A stretch of 64,000 nucleotides of DNA, taken from contig JAJDJS010000005.1 in assembly GCA_030267325.1 (NCBI GenBank), positions 1 through 64,000 on the forward strand, written 5' to 3'. Position numbers and translations under genes: made by a program. The stretch is from Desulfosarcina sp. OttesenSCG-928-A07 (GTDB lineage: Bacteria; Desulfobacterota; Desulfobacteria; Desulfobacterales; Desulfosarcinaceae). Positions 18,311-28,076 of this stretch are shown here, one piece after another. Each line of letters begins with the position of its first letter. The first letter of the stretch is position 1. Under the pieces are notes generated by a model, which made no database searches, was not told where the DNA came from, and saw nothing but the letters and a program-made list of their open reading frames with translations.

Positions 18311-19465
18311 ATGAAAGTGATTTCCATACTGGGGGCAACAGGTTCCATTGGAACCCAGGCCCTTGAGATTGTCCGTCAGTTTCCTGACCGGTTTCGGGTC
18401 GCGGCGCTCACTGCCCATACCCGGATTGAGCTTCTGGCCCGGCAGATTGTGGAATTTTCACCGCGCCTGGCAGCTGTGTCTGATCAAGACCACGCCAGCC
18501 GGCTCAAAGCCCTTCTCCCGGCTGATACAAAGGTGCGCATTGTCACTGGTGAAGCCGGATATCAACAGGCTGCCACACTGCCGGAAACCCAGATGGTACT
18601 GGGTGCCATGGTGGGTGCTGCGGGTTTGCTGCCAACCCTTTCCGCCATTGATGCGGGAAAGGATATTGCCTTGGCCAACAAGGAAACCCTGGTCATGGCC
18701 GGTGAAATTGTGATGAACCGGGCGGCTCGGCGCGGCATCAAACTCATGCCTGTGGACAGCGAGCACAGTGCCATTTTTCAGAGCATGGCCGGCCATTCCA
18801 GGGACGAGATCCGGAATATTCTGCTCACTGCATCAGGCGGACCGTTTTTAAAAACACCGGCTGCTGATTTTTTAAATATTACGCCTGAAGCTGCATTGCG
18901 TCATCCCAACTGGTCCATGGGAAGCAAAATCACCATTGATTCCTCCACCCTGATGAACAAGGGACTGGAGGTGATTGAGGCCAGGTGGCTGTTTGATGTG
19001 GATTTTTCCCGGATCCAGGTGGTGATTCACCCCCAGAGTATTGTTCATTCCATGGTGACCTACCAGGACGGCGCGGTCATGGCCCAATTGGGAATTCCGG
19101 ACATGAAGGGCGCCATTGCCTATGGACTGTCTCACCCCGAGCGCCTCTTCCTTGATATTCCGGCGCCGGATTTTCCCGGCATTGGAACGCTCACCTTTGA
19201 AGCGCCGGATCTTTCGCGGTTTCCCTGTCTGGCCTTGGCGTTTCAGGCCGGAGAAGCCGGCGGCACCTGCCCAGCGGTCCTCAACGGGGCCAATGAAGTG
19301 GCAGTGGCGGCATTTTTGGAAGGGCGGTTGCCCTATGTGGGTATTCATGCGATTATTTCCGAGGTATTGAGCCAGCATCAAATTGACAATCACCCGGATG
19401 TTGACGAGATTCTTGCCGCTGACCAGTGGGCCCGGAGAACCGCCCAAACCCTTCTCCGAAATTAA
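18311..19465 (+). CDS. dxr: 1-deoxy-D-xylulose 5-phosphate reductoisomerase
   Basis: The 384-residue product begins MKVISILGATGSIGTQALEI, the NADPH-binding Gly-rich loop, followed by ANKETLVMAGEIV, the metal-binding PVDSEHSAIFQ and SKITIDSSTLMNKGLEVIEA, and the flexible-loop region LTASGGPF. It performs the committed step of the MEP isoprenoid pathway. The frame is open upstream into cdsA, but the ATG at 18311 is the one that gives the family N-terminus. It shares the transcript with uppS, which uses its downstream product. Confidence 0.97.
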   Translation: MKVISILGATGSIGTQALEIVRQFPDRFRVAALTAHTRIELLARQIVEFSPRLAAVSDQDHASRLKALLPADTKVRIVTGEAGYQQAATLPETQMVLGAMVGAAGLLPTLSAIDAGKDIALANKETLVMAGEIVMNRAARRGIKLMPVDSEHSAIFQSMAGHSRDEIRNILLTASGGPFLKTPAADFLNITPEAALRHPNWSMGSKITIDSSTLMNKGLEVIEARWLFDVDFSRIQVVIHPQSIVHSMVTYQDGAVMAQLGIPDMKGAIAYGLSHPERLFLDIPAPDFPGIGTLTFEAPDLSRFPCLALAFQAGEAGGTCPAVLNGANEVAVAAFLEGRLPYVGIHAIISEVLSQHQIDNHPDVDEILAADQWARRTAQTLLRN

Positions 19466-19647
19466 AGCGTGGGAAATTTTGTTGGGAAGTATCCTGTTGA
19501 TGCTGTAATGGTTTGATATCTTTGATGTAAATAAATCAAGAGCGTTTGTTTGGGTGTCAGAAGGCAGCTATTCTGCCGGGAGTTTTCTGCCAGAGGGTCG
19601 GTTTTTTCATTGACGGAACTGGCCCAAAGAAAGATGAAGCGTCCATC

Positions 19648-21030
19648 ATGACCAGTATTCTCAGTAATTTTTTCATCAGTGCCATTGCCTTTGTCATTGT
19701 TTTGGGCATCCTCATTTTTATCCATGAACTGGGCCATTTTTGGGTGGCTCGGCGGTTTGGGGTCGGCATCGAGAAATTTTCCCTTGGTTTTGGGCCCCGG
19801 ATATGGGGAAAAACCGTCGGCATTACCGATTATCGGATTTCTGCGATCCCTTTGGGCGGATACGTCAAAATGGTGGGAGATGAACCCGATGCACAGCTGG
19901 AACCGGAGATGCTGCCCCTTTCCTTTACCCACAAACATATATTTAAAAAAATGCTCATTGTGGCCGCCGGACCGGTGTTCAATCTGCTGCTGGCCGTGTT
20001 CATTTTTTTCTGTTTTTTCTGCCTGGTGGGCGTTTATGACCTCCGGCCCGTGGTCCGGCATGTGGAAAAAGAAAGTCCGGCTGCCGAGGCCGGGCTTCAT
20101 CCAGGAGATGAAATCACGGCCATCAACGGCAAGTCTGTAAAAAGCTGGACAGACATTTCCCGTTCCATCGCAAGTGCGCAGGATACGCCTGTTTCCGTTT
20201 CCATCCGCCGTGGCAGCACTGCCGGAGACATTATCCTGACGCCCCAGGCCAAAGTGGGAAAGAATATTTTTGGGGATGAAGAAATCAAGTATGATACGGG
20301 CGTTACCCCTTATCTGCCCATGCCGGCACAGGTCGGTACAGTGGCGGAGGGATCTCCGGCACAAGCGGCCGGGCTTCAGAAAGACGACCTCATTCTCAGC
20401 ATCAACGACCATCCGGTGGACCGCTTGGAAGACTTGCACCGGTTAGTTTCCCAAAGTAACGGGGCATTGCTTTCCATCACCATCCGCCGCCATGGAGAAA
20501 TCCAGGTGCTTCAGGTAACCCCCGTACTTGAGAAAGACACCAATTTACTGGGGGAACCCATCCAGGTGTATCGGATCGGTATTGCAGCCCCCAGGATTTC
20601 CATTTCCGAATCAGATTGGATTCGGGTCCGCCGCGGACCCATTGACAGCTTGTGGGAGGGCTTTCGAAAAACCGGCGAAATTGTCCACCTGACACTGGTC
20701 AGCGTGGCCAAACTGATCACGGGAAAACTTTCCCCCCAAACCTTGGGCGGCCCTCTCATGATCGCGGAACAGGCCGGAAAGCAGGCCCAATCCGGTATCG
20801 GACAGCTCGTTGAATTTATTGCGCTGATCAGTATCAGTCTGGGCATCCTCAATTTGCTGCCCATTCCCGTACTGGACGGCGGCCATCTGCTGTTTTTTGC
20901 CATTGAAGCCGTCATCGGTCGGCCGGTAAACCTGCGCTTCCGGGAAAAAGCCCAGCAGGCCGGACTGTTCATCCTGCTGCTGTTGATGGTGTTTGTGTTT
21001 TATATTGATATTGCGCGCCTGTTCAGATAG
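19648..21030 (+). CDS. rseP: RIP metalloprotease RseP
   Basis: The 460-residue site-2-type protease carries HELGH in transmembrane helix 1 (FIHELGHFWVARRFG, about residue 30), two PDZ domains (about 120-200 and 205-285, with GDEITAINGKSV and DLILSINDHPVDRLEDL) and the C-terminal NLLPIPVLDGGHLLFF, which supplies the third zinc ligand Asp. It cleaves membrane anti-sigma factors and signal-peptide remnants inside the inner membrane. The ATG at 19648 matches the family start; the frame extends upstream to 19546 without a ribosome site. The 182-bp gap after dxr is AT-rich and has no gene. Confidence 0.95.
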   Translation: MTSILSNFFISAIAFVIVLGILIFIHELGHFWVARRFGVGIEKFSLGFGPRIWGKTVGITDYRISAIPLGGYVKMVGDEPDAQLEPEMLPLSFTHKHIFKKMLIVAAGPVFNLLLAVFIFFCFFCLVGVYDLRPVVRHVEKESPAAEAGLHPGDEITAINGKSVKSWTDISRSIASAQDTPVSVSIRRGSTAGDIILTPQAKVGKNIFGDEEIKYDTGVTPYLPMPAQVGTVAEGSPAQAAGLQKDDLILSINDHPVDRLEDLHRLVSQSNGALLSITIRRHGEIQVLQVTPVLEKDTNLLGEPIQVYRIGIAAPRISISESDWIRVRRGPIDSLWEGFRKTGEIVHLTLVSVAKLITGKLSPQTLGGPLMIAEQAGKQAQSGIGQLVEFIALISISLGILNLLPIPVLDGGHLLFFAIEAVIGRPVNLRFREKAQQAGLFILLLLMVFVFYIDIARLFR

Positions 21031-21063
21031 GGCCGTCTTCAGATGGTAACAGTCTGAAATGGG

Positions 21064-21093
21064 TTGATATCGGGATTTCTATAATTTTATAAT
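21064..21093 (+). promoter_or_regulatory. Promoter of purL
   Basis: TTGATA (21064-21069) and a perfect TATAAT (21088-21093) are separated by 18 bp in an AT-rich stretch between rseP and purL; a second TATAAT at 21080-21085 lies too close to this -35. No PurR box is recognised. Confidence 0.5.
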
Positions 21094-21171
21094 AAATTCA
21101 ATTCGTTATATTTTTTTTGAGGGTGACGCCCATTGACAGGCGGACTTGTCTTTTACAGGAACAACGTTGAT

Positions 21172-24168
21172 ATGCCAAAACGCATTGAAATTACACTGAA
21201 ACCCAATCTTGTGGACCCAGAAGGCGAATCGCTTCGCCACAAGGCCGGAGACTACTTCGGCATTAACCTGGAAGCGGTCCGCACCGTTCAGATTGTCACC
21301 ATTGACGCGGTACTTTCAGATGATCAGATGGAGCGCGCCAGGGATGCGATTTTCACCAATCCGGTCACCCAGATCTCTGCATTTTCGCCGCTTCCCATGG
21401 ATTTTGACCAGATGATCTGGGTGGGGTTCCGGCCGGGCGTGCGGGACAACCCCGGCGCTACGGCAGTGGAGGCCCTGGAGGATCTCCTGCGCATCCGCCT
21501 GAAGCCGGGCGAGGCGGTCTATACCTCAAAGCGATACTGCCTGAAGGGAAGGGGGCTTTCCCGGCCGGATGCGGAAAAAATCGCAGGCGCCCTTTTGGCC
21601 AATGATATCATCCAACAGTGGCGGGTATACACACCCGACCAGTGGGATCCCAAAACCGGAGTCGGAATCATCATCCCCAAGGTGATCCTCAACCACACGC
21701 CCGAGGTAAAAACCCTTTCCATTGACAGCGACGAAACCCTGGCCCGACTGAGCCATGAGCGTAATCTTTCTCTGCATCCCAACGATATTCCTGTTATCCG
21801 GGCATATTTTCTGGATCCTGACGTAAAACGCCAGCGGCAGGCCGTGGGGCTTTGCGATCCCACGGATGTGGAACTGGAGTATATTTCCCAGGGACGCAGC
21901 GACCACTGTAATCACAACACCTTTGGCGGCCGGTTTTTTTATCAGGATCTGGAAACCGGTGAGCAGGAGACCCTGACCAGCCTGTTCAAAACCTGTATTG
22001 AAAAGCCGACCCTTTCCCTTAAAGAAAAAAAGCCCTGGGTGGTGTCGGTTTTATGGGACAACGCCGGCGTGGGCCGCTTTGACGAAAACACCTTTTACAC
22101 CATTACCGGCGAGACCCACAATTCACCGTCCACCATGGAGGCCTATGGCGGCTCCATTACCGGCATTGTGGGCGTTTACCGGGATCCCATGGGCACGGGC
22201 AAAGGCTCCCGGCTGATCATGGGAAGCTACGGGTTTTGCGTGGGGCCGAGGGATTACAGCGGCGACCTCACCCCCCATCTCCATCCCCGGCGGCTTCTGG
22301 ACGGCGTGATTGAAGGCGTTCGGGACGGCGGCAACAAAAGCGGAATTCCCACGCCCTTTGGTCAGGTGACCTTTCACCCCGGATACCTGGGAAAATGCCT
22401 GGTTTTTGTGACCGCCCTGGGGATCATGCCGGCTGAAATAAACGGCGAGCCGTCGGACCAGAAAACCATTTTACCCGGCGATCAGGTGGTGATGTGCGGC
22501 GGCCGGGTGGGAAAAGACGGGATTCACGGCGTAACCGCTTCGTCGGCGACATTTTCCGCCCATACGCCGGCCGGCCATGTGCAGATCGGCGATCCCTATA
22601 CCCAGAAAAAAATGCAGGATTTTCTGCTGGAAGCCAGGGATGCCGGACTGATCCGTTTTATTACCGACAACGGCGGCGGCGGCCTGTCTTCTTCGGTTGG
22701 CGAAACCGCCCGCTGTTCCAATGGCTGTGAGATCCGGCTGGAAACCGTTCCTCTGAAATATGACGGCATGGACCCGTGGGAAATCTGGATTTCCGAATCC
22801 CAGGAACGCATGACCGTTGCCGTGGATCCCCGAAACCTTGACCGGTTCATGGCCCTTTCCCGGAAACATGCGGTGGAAAGCACGGTGATCGGCACCTATA
22901 CAGACACCGGAAAACTTCACATCACCTATAACGGCGTTACCTGCGCCTATGTGGATCTGTCTCTGCTCACCGCCAACTTTCCCAAGTGGGAGTTTGATGC
23001 CGTGTGGCAGTCTCCGGAACATCGGGGACTGACCGAGCCGGTGCTGGGAATGCCTGAAAAAATGGCCGACCTGATCCTGGATATGCTGTCCCGGCCCAAT
23101 ATTTGCTCAAAAGCGTGGATCGCCCGTCAATACGACCACGAAGTTCAGGGCACCAGCGTGATCAAACCCCTTGTGGGAAAAGACCGGGATATTCCGACAG
23201 ATGCAGCGGTGATTCGGCCGGTTCTTTCTTCTTCCAGGGGCCTTGTGTTTTCCCAGGCCCTGATTCCCACTTATTCGGCCATTGATGCCTGGCACATGGC
23301 GGCCTGTACCATTGACGAGGCGGTCCGCCGGGCCATTTCCGTGGGCGGTGACCCGGACCACTTGGGCGGGGTGGATAATTTTTGCTGGCCTGCCATTCAG
23401 TACGATCCGGCAAAAAATCCGGATGGCCGCCACAAGGCCGCCCAACTGGTGCGGGCCTGCAAGGCCATGGAAAAAATGTGCCTGACATATGGCATTCCCC
23501 TGCTTTCCGGAAAAGATTCCATGTATGTGGACGGCCATCTGTCCGGACGCTATGGCGAAACCCATAAAGTCTCGGCTTTGGAAACACTTCAGTTTTCCGT
23601 GACCGGTGTGATTGCCGATGTGTTTCAATGCATGACCCTTTCCGCCAAAATGCCGGGAGACCGGGTCTGGGTGGTGGGCATGACCCAAAACGAGCTGGGC
23701 GGATCTGAATTTTACGAGCATTTCGGTTACATTGGTCTTAATGTGCCCAAGGTCGATCCAGAAGGGTTTTTCGCCCTTTATCAGCGGGTCGCCGCGGCTG
23801 GCAAAAAAGGCCTTCTGGCATCCTGCCACGGGGTTTACCGGGGCGGGCTGGCCATCCATCTTGCCATGGTGGCCATGGCCGGAGACCTGGGGATGGATGT
23901 GGATCTCTCCAAAATTCCTGCGTCCGGTGTGGACCGGGATGATACCTTGCTGTTTTCGGAAAGCGCCGGCCGGTTTATTGTCACTGTGCCGCCGGATCAC
24001 GAACCTGCTTTTTCCGCCTTGATGAAGGATTTTCCGGCTGCCTGTGTGGGTGTTGTCACCGAGATGCCAATGCTGTCCATCACCGGAACACACGGGAAAA
24101 ATCTGGCCACATTGACGATGGAACAAATGAAAATGGCCTTTAACGCTCCTTTTGGGAACCTGATATGA
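21172..24168 (+). CDS. purL: Phosphoribosylformylglycinamidine synthase, PurSL-type large subunit
   Basis: About 998 residues long, it has an N-terminal PurS-like segment (MPKRIEITLKPNLVDPEGES) fused to two AIR-synthase-like repeats: SDHCNHNTFGG, YTITGETHNSPST, NGGGGLSSSVGE, and in the second half GGVDNFCWPAIQ and LLSGKDSMYVDG. It lacks the glutaminase domain, which is the next gene. It converts FGAR to FGAM using ATP and ammonia from PurQ. Start choice is uncertain: ATG at 21172 has AGGA 11 bp upstream; a TTG at 21133 behind GAGGGTGACGCCCA would add 13 residues. Confidence 0.93.
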   Translation: MPKRIEITLKPNLVDPEGESLRHKAGDYFGINLEAVRTVQIVTIDAVLSDDQMERARDAIFTNPVTQISAFSPLPMDFDQMIWVGFRPGVRDNPGATAVEALEDLLRIRLKPGEAVYTSKRYCLKGRGLSRPDAEKIAGALLANDIIQQWRVYTPDQWDPKTGVGIIIPKVILNHTPEVKTLSIDSDETLARLSHERNLSLHPNDIPVIRAYFLDPDVKRQRQAVGLCDPTDVELEYISQGRSDHCNHNTFGGRFFYQDLETGEQETLTSLFKTCIEKPTLSLKEKKPWVVSVLWDNAGVGRFDENTFYTITGETHNSPSTMEAYGGSITGIVGVYRDPMGTGKGSRLIMGSYGFCVGPRDYSGDLTPHLHPRRLLDGVIEGVRDGGNKSGIPTPFGQVTFHPGYLGKCLVFVTALGIMPAEINGEPSDQKTILPGDQVVMCGGRVGKDGIHGVTASSATFSAHTPAGHVQIGDPYTQKKMQDFLLEARDAGLIRFITDNGGGGLSSSVGETARCSNGCEIRLETVPLKYDGMDPWEIWISESQERMTVAVDPRNLDRFMALSRKHAVESTVIGTYTDTGKLHITYNGVTCAYVDLSLLTANFPKWEFDAVWQSPEHRGLTEPVLGMPEKMADLILDMLSRPNICSKAWIARQYDHEVQGTSVIKPLVGKDRDIPTDAAVIRPVLSSSRGLVFSQALIPTYSAIDAWHMAACTIDEAVRRAISVGGDPDHLGGVDNFCWPAIQYDPAKNPDGRHKAAQLVRACKAMEKMCLTYGIPLLSGKDSMYVDGHLSGRYGETHKVSALETLQFSVTGVIADVFQCMTLSAKMPGDRVWVVGMTQNELGGSEFYEHFGYIGLNVPKVDPEGFFALYQRVAAAGKKGLLASCHGVYRGGLAIHLAMVAMAGDLGMDVDLSKIPASGVDRDDTLLFSESAGRFIVTVPPDHEPAFSALMKDFPAACVGVVTEMPMLSITGTHGKNLATLTMEQMKMAFNAPFGNLI

Positions 24169-24980
24169 CGATAAAACCAAGGGCCTTGGTGCTGACCGGA
24201 TTTGGCCTGAACTGTGACCATGAAACCGCCTATGTGTTTGAACAGGCCGGTGCTGCAGCCCACCGGGTTCATATCAATGCCTTGATTGCCGGAGATGTCC
24301 GGCTGGACGCGTTTCAGATCCTGGTGTTCGGCGGTGGCTTTAGTTGGGGCGATGACCATGGGGCAGGCGTGATTCAGGCCCTTCGCCTCAAAACCAACCT
24401 GGGCGATCAATTGCAGGCTTTTGTGGCAGCGGAAAAATTGGTCATGGGCATCTGCAATGGGTTCCAAACCCTGGTGAATCTGGGGCTTTTGCCGGGCCTT
24501 GACAATGATTATACCCGGCGCTGTGTGGCACTCATCCATAATGACTGCGGCAATTTTCAGGACCGGTGGGTGAATCTGGCGGTGAACCCTGCTTCTCCCT
24601 GCGTGTTCACCCGAAACATGGCCACCCTTGCGCTTCCCGTCCGCCACGGCGAGGGAAAATTTTATACAGATGAGGCCACGCTTCAGACGCTGGTTGGCGG
24701 CAACCAGATTGCCCTGCAATATGCCCTTCCTGACGGAACCCCGGCAGATGGCCGGTTTCCCCACAATCCCAATGGATCACTGATGGATATTGCCGGGATC
24801 TGTGATCCCACCGGACGGGTGTTTGGCCTGATGCCCCATCCTGAGGCATATCACCACTTTACCCATCATCCGGACTGGACCCGCCGGCTGGATCTGTATC
24901 GACGGCAGGGAAGGGCGCTGGAATCCACCCGGGGAGAGGGGCTCCAACTGTTTGAAAATGCGGTTGGGTATTTTGGGTGA
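24165..24980 (+). CDS. purQ: Phosphoribosylformylglycinamidine synthase, glutaminase subunit
   Basis: The 271-residue class I glutamine amidotransferase has the nucleophile Cys in VMGICNGFQTLVNLGLLPG and the His-Glu pair in GLMPHPEAYHHF. HGEGKF matches the PurQ-type loop. It supplies ammonia to PurL. Its ATG overlaps the purL stop (ATGA), a sign of translational coupling and matched subunit amounts. Confidence 0.94.
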   Translation: MTIKPRALVLTGFGLNCDHETAYVFEQAGAAAHRVHINALIAGDVRLDAFQILVFGGGFSWGDDHGAGVIQALRLKTNLGDQLQAFVAAEKLVMGICNGFQTLVNLGLLPGLDNDYTRRCVALIHNDCGNFQDRWVNLAVNPASPCVFTRNMATLALPVRHGEGKFYTDEATLQTLVGGNQIALQYALPDGTPADGRFPHNPNGSLMDIAGICDPTGRVFGLMPHPEAYHHFTHHPDWTRRLDLYRRQGRALESTRGEGLQLFENAVGYFG

Positions 24981-25134
24981 GAGGTCATCATTCCCCGCTG
25001 GAGGTTTTTTCTGTAGACGTTGTAAGTCTTGTTGAGTTTCCGGAAAAGCCTTTGTCGTAGCTCCGGATCGGAATAAAAATACCTACGTAGAGATTTTTGA
25101 TTGATTTTATACTTGTATTAGGTATTTTAAAAGC

Positions 25135-25449
25135 GTGGAAACAACACAAGACACACCTTGGAAAGTCAGGTTCAATTCCAAAGCCAAGAAGCAGCGGGAT
25201 ACATTGCCCGATGACATCAGTTCAGTTCTGCGGTTTTTGGTCGCGGAGATTGAGCAGGAAGGTCCTGTGCAGGCAGAGTGGCCACATTATGGCAAACTGG
25301 TTGGCAGAAAAGATATGCATCACTGCCATCTGAACAGGGGAAGGCCGACATATGTGGCGATATGGAAGGTCATGAGGGACGAAGTGTGTCTTGTGGAAAT
25401 TCAATATGCAGGCACGCACGAAAAAGCCCGATACAAAAACTATAAATAG
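25135..25449 (+). CDS. RelE/ParE-like toxin (type II TA)
   Basis: The 104-residue basic protein reads like a HigB/RelE-type interferase: a central KVRFNSKAKKQRDTLPDDI helix region, then MHHCHLNRGRPTYVAIWKV and a C-terminal beta strand VEIQYAGTHEKARYKNYK. The YAGTHEKAxY ending is characteristic of RelE toxins paired with XRE antitoxins. It starts at GTG (25135); no ATG gives the full domain. The antitoxin gene follows by 13 bp. Expected action is ribosome-dependent mRNA cleavage. Confidence 0.8.
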   Translation: METTQDTPWKVRFNSKAKKQRDTLPDDISSVLRFLVAEIEQEGPVQAEWPHYGKLVGRKDMHHCHLNRGRPTYVAIWKVMRDEVCLVEIQYAGTHEKARYKNYK

Positions 25450-25462
25450 ACGGAGCATATCC

Positions 25463-25840
25463 ATGACAGCGCAAATCAGTATTCATCCCAAAGGCGGGGG
25501 GCGGGCGGAAATTTGTTTGTCTCTGCCCGCCAAGGATGCGGCTCGAACAGCGGAAATCATCCGTCATCTGCTTAAGTTTGACGGGCAGGACGCATACTGG
25601 ATCAACGAAGAGGGCGAGCGATTATACAGCGTTGAGGAAGTCTTTCCGGACAGCAGTCCCGCCATGCTGCTACGCGGTTTGCGCGGAAAAGAAGACCTGA
25701 CCCAGAAGGAATTTGCCGAACGAATCGGTATCTCCCAGCATCATGTTTCAGAAATGGAAACGGGAAAGCGGGCCATCACGTTGGAAATGGCAAAGCGTAT
25801 CGGTGAAACTTTTGGCGTACCGTACAAGATGTTCTTATAG
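25463..25840 (+). CDS. XRE-family antitoxin
   Basis: The 125-residue product has a C-terminal HTH (about 75-118; LTQKEFAERIGISQHHVSEMETGKRAITLEMAKRI split over two helices) and an N-terminal region likely to wrap the toxin. GGAG lies 9 bp before the ATG at 25463. Toxin-first order with an HTH antitoxin second matches HigBA-like loci. It would neutralise the RelE-like protein and repress the pair's promoter in the AT-rich 25081-25130 region. Confidence 0.82.
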   Translation: MTAQISIHPKGGGRAEICLSLPAKDAARTAEIIRHLLKFDGQDAYWINEEGERLYSVEEVFPDSSPAMLLRGLRGKEDLTQKEFAERIGISQHHVSEMETGKRAITLEMAKRIGETFGVPYKMFL

Positions 25841-25872
25841 AAGTGGTTCCGGAAAACAGGACAAACGCTTAA

Positions 25873-26919
25873 GTGGAAAACCTGCTGCTCAAACCCCAAA
25901 CCATCCGGCGCCTTTTGATTCGTTCCACCAACTGGATCGGCGATGCGGTTATGACCACACCGGCGGTCCGTGCCATCCGGAAGAATTTCCCCAACGCCCA
26001 CATCACAATTCTGGCCAAACCCTGGGTGGCGCCGGTCTTTGAACACAGTCCGGATGTGGATGATATCCTGATCTTTGATGCAGCCGGCCGCCACAAAGGC
26101 GTTTTTGGAATTTTGCGGCTGGCCGGAGATTTGCGGCGCTGCCGGTTTGACGCGACAATTCTTCTTCAAAATGCCATTGAAGCTGCCTTGATCACCTTTA
26201 TGGCGAAAATTCCGATACGCATCGGGTTTGATACAGACGCCCGGCGCTTTCTGTTGACCCACCCGGTCCACCGCACGCCCGCCATCAAAGCTGTCCACCA
26301 GACCGGCTACTATTTGGAAATCTTAAAAGGCGCAGGACGTTTTGGCGGATCCCCGGAACTTTCCCTGACGATTTTGCCCGAAGAACGAAAACGCGCCCGA
26401 GAAATCCTGGTTCAGGAAGGCTGGAAGGGCAGGGGACCTTTAATCGGCATCAATCCCAGCGCCACCTTTGGTCCGGCCAAACAGTGGTTTCCGGAGCGCT
26501 ACGCCGCCCTGGCAGACCAGCTTCACGCCGCTTTAAACGCCACCATCGTGATTTTCGGCGGACCGTCAGATAAGGAACTGGGCTGCCGGGTTTCCGGGAT
26601 GATGACATCGCCTGCCATTGATCTTTCCGGAAAAACCACGCTGCGGGACGCCATGGCCGTGATTGACCTGTGCCGGCTCTTTGTCACCAATGATTCGGGT
26701 CTCATGCATGTGGCAGCTGCCCTCGGAACTCCGCAGGTGGCGATTTTCGGGTCCACCAATTCCACCACCACCAGCCCTTTCAGTCAAAACAGCCGGATTG
26801 TCCGGGTGCCCATGGCCTGCAGTCCGTGCATGAAGCCCGTCTGTCCGCTTGGCCACATGGATTGTATGAAGGCGGTTTCCGTGGACCAGGTGATGGCGGC
26901 CGCGGCGGATCTCTTGTGA
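25873..26919 (+). CDS. waaF: Lipopolysaccharide heptosyltransferase II
   Basis: The 348-residue GT9 enzyme has the N-terminal LIRSTNWIGDAVMTTPAVRAIR with the catalytic Asp of the first Rossmann domain, and in the second domain INPSATFGPAKQWFPERYAALAD, the ADP-heptose-binding IVIFGGPSDKE and VTNDSGLMHVAAALGTPQVAIFG. NWxGDAVM is the WaaF-type variant. The Cys pair in ACSPCMKPVCPLGHMDCM is the family's C-terminal tail. It adds the second heptose to the LPS inner core. The start is GTG, 33 bp after the antitoxin gene. Confidence 0.92.
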   Translation: MENLLLKPQTIRRLLIRSTNWIGDAVMTTPAVRAIRKNFPNAHITILAKPWVAPVFEHSPDVDDILIFDAAGRHKGVFGILRLAGDLRRCRFDATILLQNAIEAALITFMAKIPIRIGFDTDARRFLLTHPVHRTPAIKAVHQTGYYLEILKGAGRFGGSPELSLTILPEERKRAREILVQEGWKGRGPLIGINPSATFGPAKQWFPERYAALADQLHAALNATIVIFGGPSDKELGCRVSGMMTSPAIDLSGKTTLRDAMAVIDLCRLFVTNDSGLMHVAAALGTPQVAIFGSTNSTTTSPFSQNSRIVRVPMACSPCMKPVCPLGHMDCMKAVSVDQVMAAAADLL

Positions 26920-28022
26920 ATATTCTCATTGTCAAACTCAGCGCCATCGGAGATGTGCTCCACACCCTGCCAGCCCTGTGCGCCATTCGCGCTTGCTATC
27001 CCCGCGCCCGCATTACCTGGGTGGTGGAAACCGCTGCCGCTGACCTGGTAAAAGGACACCGGGCCCTGGACCGGGTTATTGTGTTCCGCCGTAAAGAATG
27101 GATTCGCCAGCTTGCGTCTTCGCATCTGAAAAAGGGAAATATCAAAGCTGTTGCGGCTGAATTTTTGCAATTCTGCCGGGATCTCCGGGACACCCGGTAC
27201 GATATGGTCATTGATTTTCAGGGCCTGCTGAAAAGTTCGATTCCTGTGGTGCTGGCAAAAAGCCGCCGAAAAATCGGTTTTGGTCGCGGGATGCAGCACC
27301 AGGAAGGTAGCTACCTGTTTCTCAACGAGCGCATCGCGCCGGTAGATATGGAAATCCACGCCCTTGAACGGGGGCTGATACTGCTGTCCGCCATTGGCAT
27401 TTCCACTGATGCCATTGTGTACGATGTCCCGGTAACCGACGCGGACCAGCAGGCGGTGAACGATCTTCTGGTGGAGGCCGGTATCCACGGCAGCCGACCC
27501 CTTGTGGCCATCAATCCCGTGGCCTTGTGGGAGACCAAGCTCTGGAAAAATGACCGGTTTGCTGACCTCGCGGACCGGCTGGTCAAAGAAGATAATGTAG
27601 ATGTGGTTTTTACCGGCGGCCCGGACGACCGGCCGGTGATTGCGGATATCATTTCAAAAATGAAATCGCCCGCTGCCAACCTGGCGGGAAAGACCCGTCT
27701 GCCCATGCTGGCTGCCCTTTACCAGAAATCCCGACTTCTGGTGACCACCGACACCGGCCCCATGCACCTTGCTGCGGCCATGGATACTCCGGTCGTGGCG
27801 CTTTTTGGTCCCACCGCGCCCTGGCGCACCGGACCATTTGGAAAAGGCCATTACATCCTCCGCACCGGTATTTCCTGCAGCCCCTGTTTTAAACGAGATT
27901 GCATCTATCACCACCATCACTGCATGGAAGCCATCAGTGTGCAAGAGGTGGGGGTGGCGGTGGGAAGCGCCCTGAAAGATGCGGTGGACCGAATAATTTG
28001 CCCCGTATTCAAGAACCGTTAA
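26916..28022 (+). CDS. waaC: Lipopolysaccharide heptosyltransferase I
   Basis: The 368-residue GT9 protein starts NILIVKLSAIGDVLHTLPAL, where KxSAxGDVLHTLP is the WaaC-type acceptor motif, and has INPVALWETKLWKNDRFADLAD and TTDTGPMHLAAAMDTPVVALFG in the nucleotide-sugar domain. It adds the first L-glycero-D-manno-heptose to Kdo. The GTG start overlaps the waaF stop (GTGA), giving a coupled pair in the order waaF-waaC. The kdnA/kdnB genes near 57-59 kb would supply the amino-Kdo it builds on. Confidence 0.9.
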   Translation: MNILIVKLSAIGDVLHTLPALCAIRACYPRARITWVVETAAADLVKGHRALDRVIVFRRKEWIRQLASSHLKKGNIKAVAAEFLQFCRDLRDTRYDMVIDFQGLLKSSIPVVLAKSRRKIGFGRGMQHQEGSYLFLNERIAPVDMEIHALERGLILLSAIGISTDAIVYDVPVTDADQQAVNDLLVEAGIHGSRPLVAINPVALWETKLWKNDRFADLADRLVKEDNVDVVFTGGPDDRPVIADIISKMKSPAANLAGKTRLPMLAALYQKSRLLVTTDTGPMHLAAAMDTPVVALFGPTAPWRTGPFGKGHYILRTGISCSPCFKRDCIYHHHHCMEAISVQEVGVAVGSALKDAVDRIICPVFKNR

Positions 28023-28076
28023 CTCTGCTTTTTGCTGGATCGACGGTGCTCGCAGGTTTTTCGAAAAAAGATGGCA

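Noticed and set aside
19462-20439. Minus-strand frame of 325 codons across dxr end and rseP
   Set aside because: Antisense to RseP with HELGH and LDGGH motifs; no family and no ribosome site.
23107-24180. Minus-strand frame of 357 codons over purL
   Set aside because: Shadow of PurL; the plus-strand product has all expected motifs.
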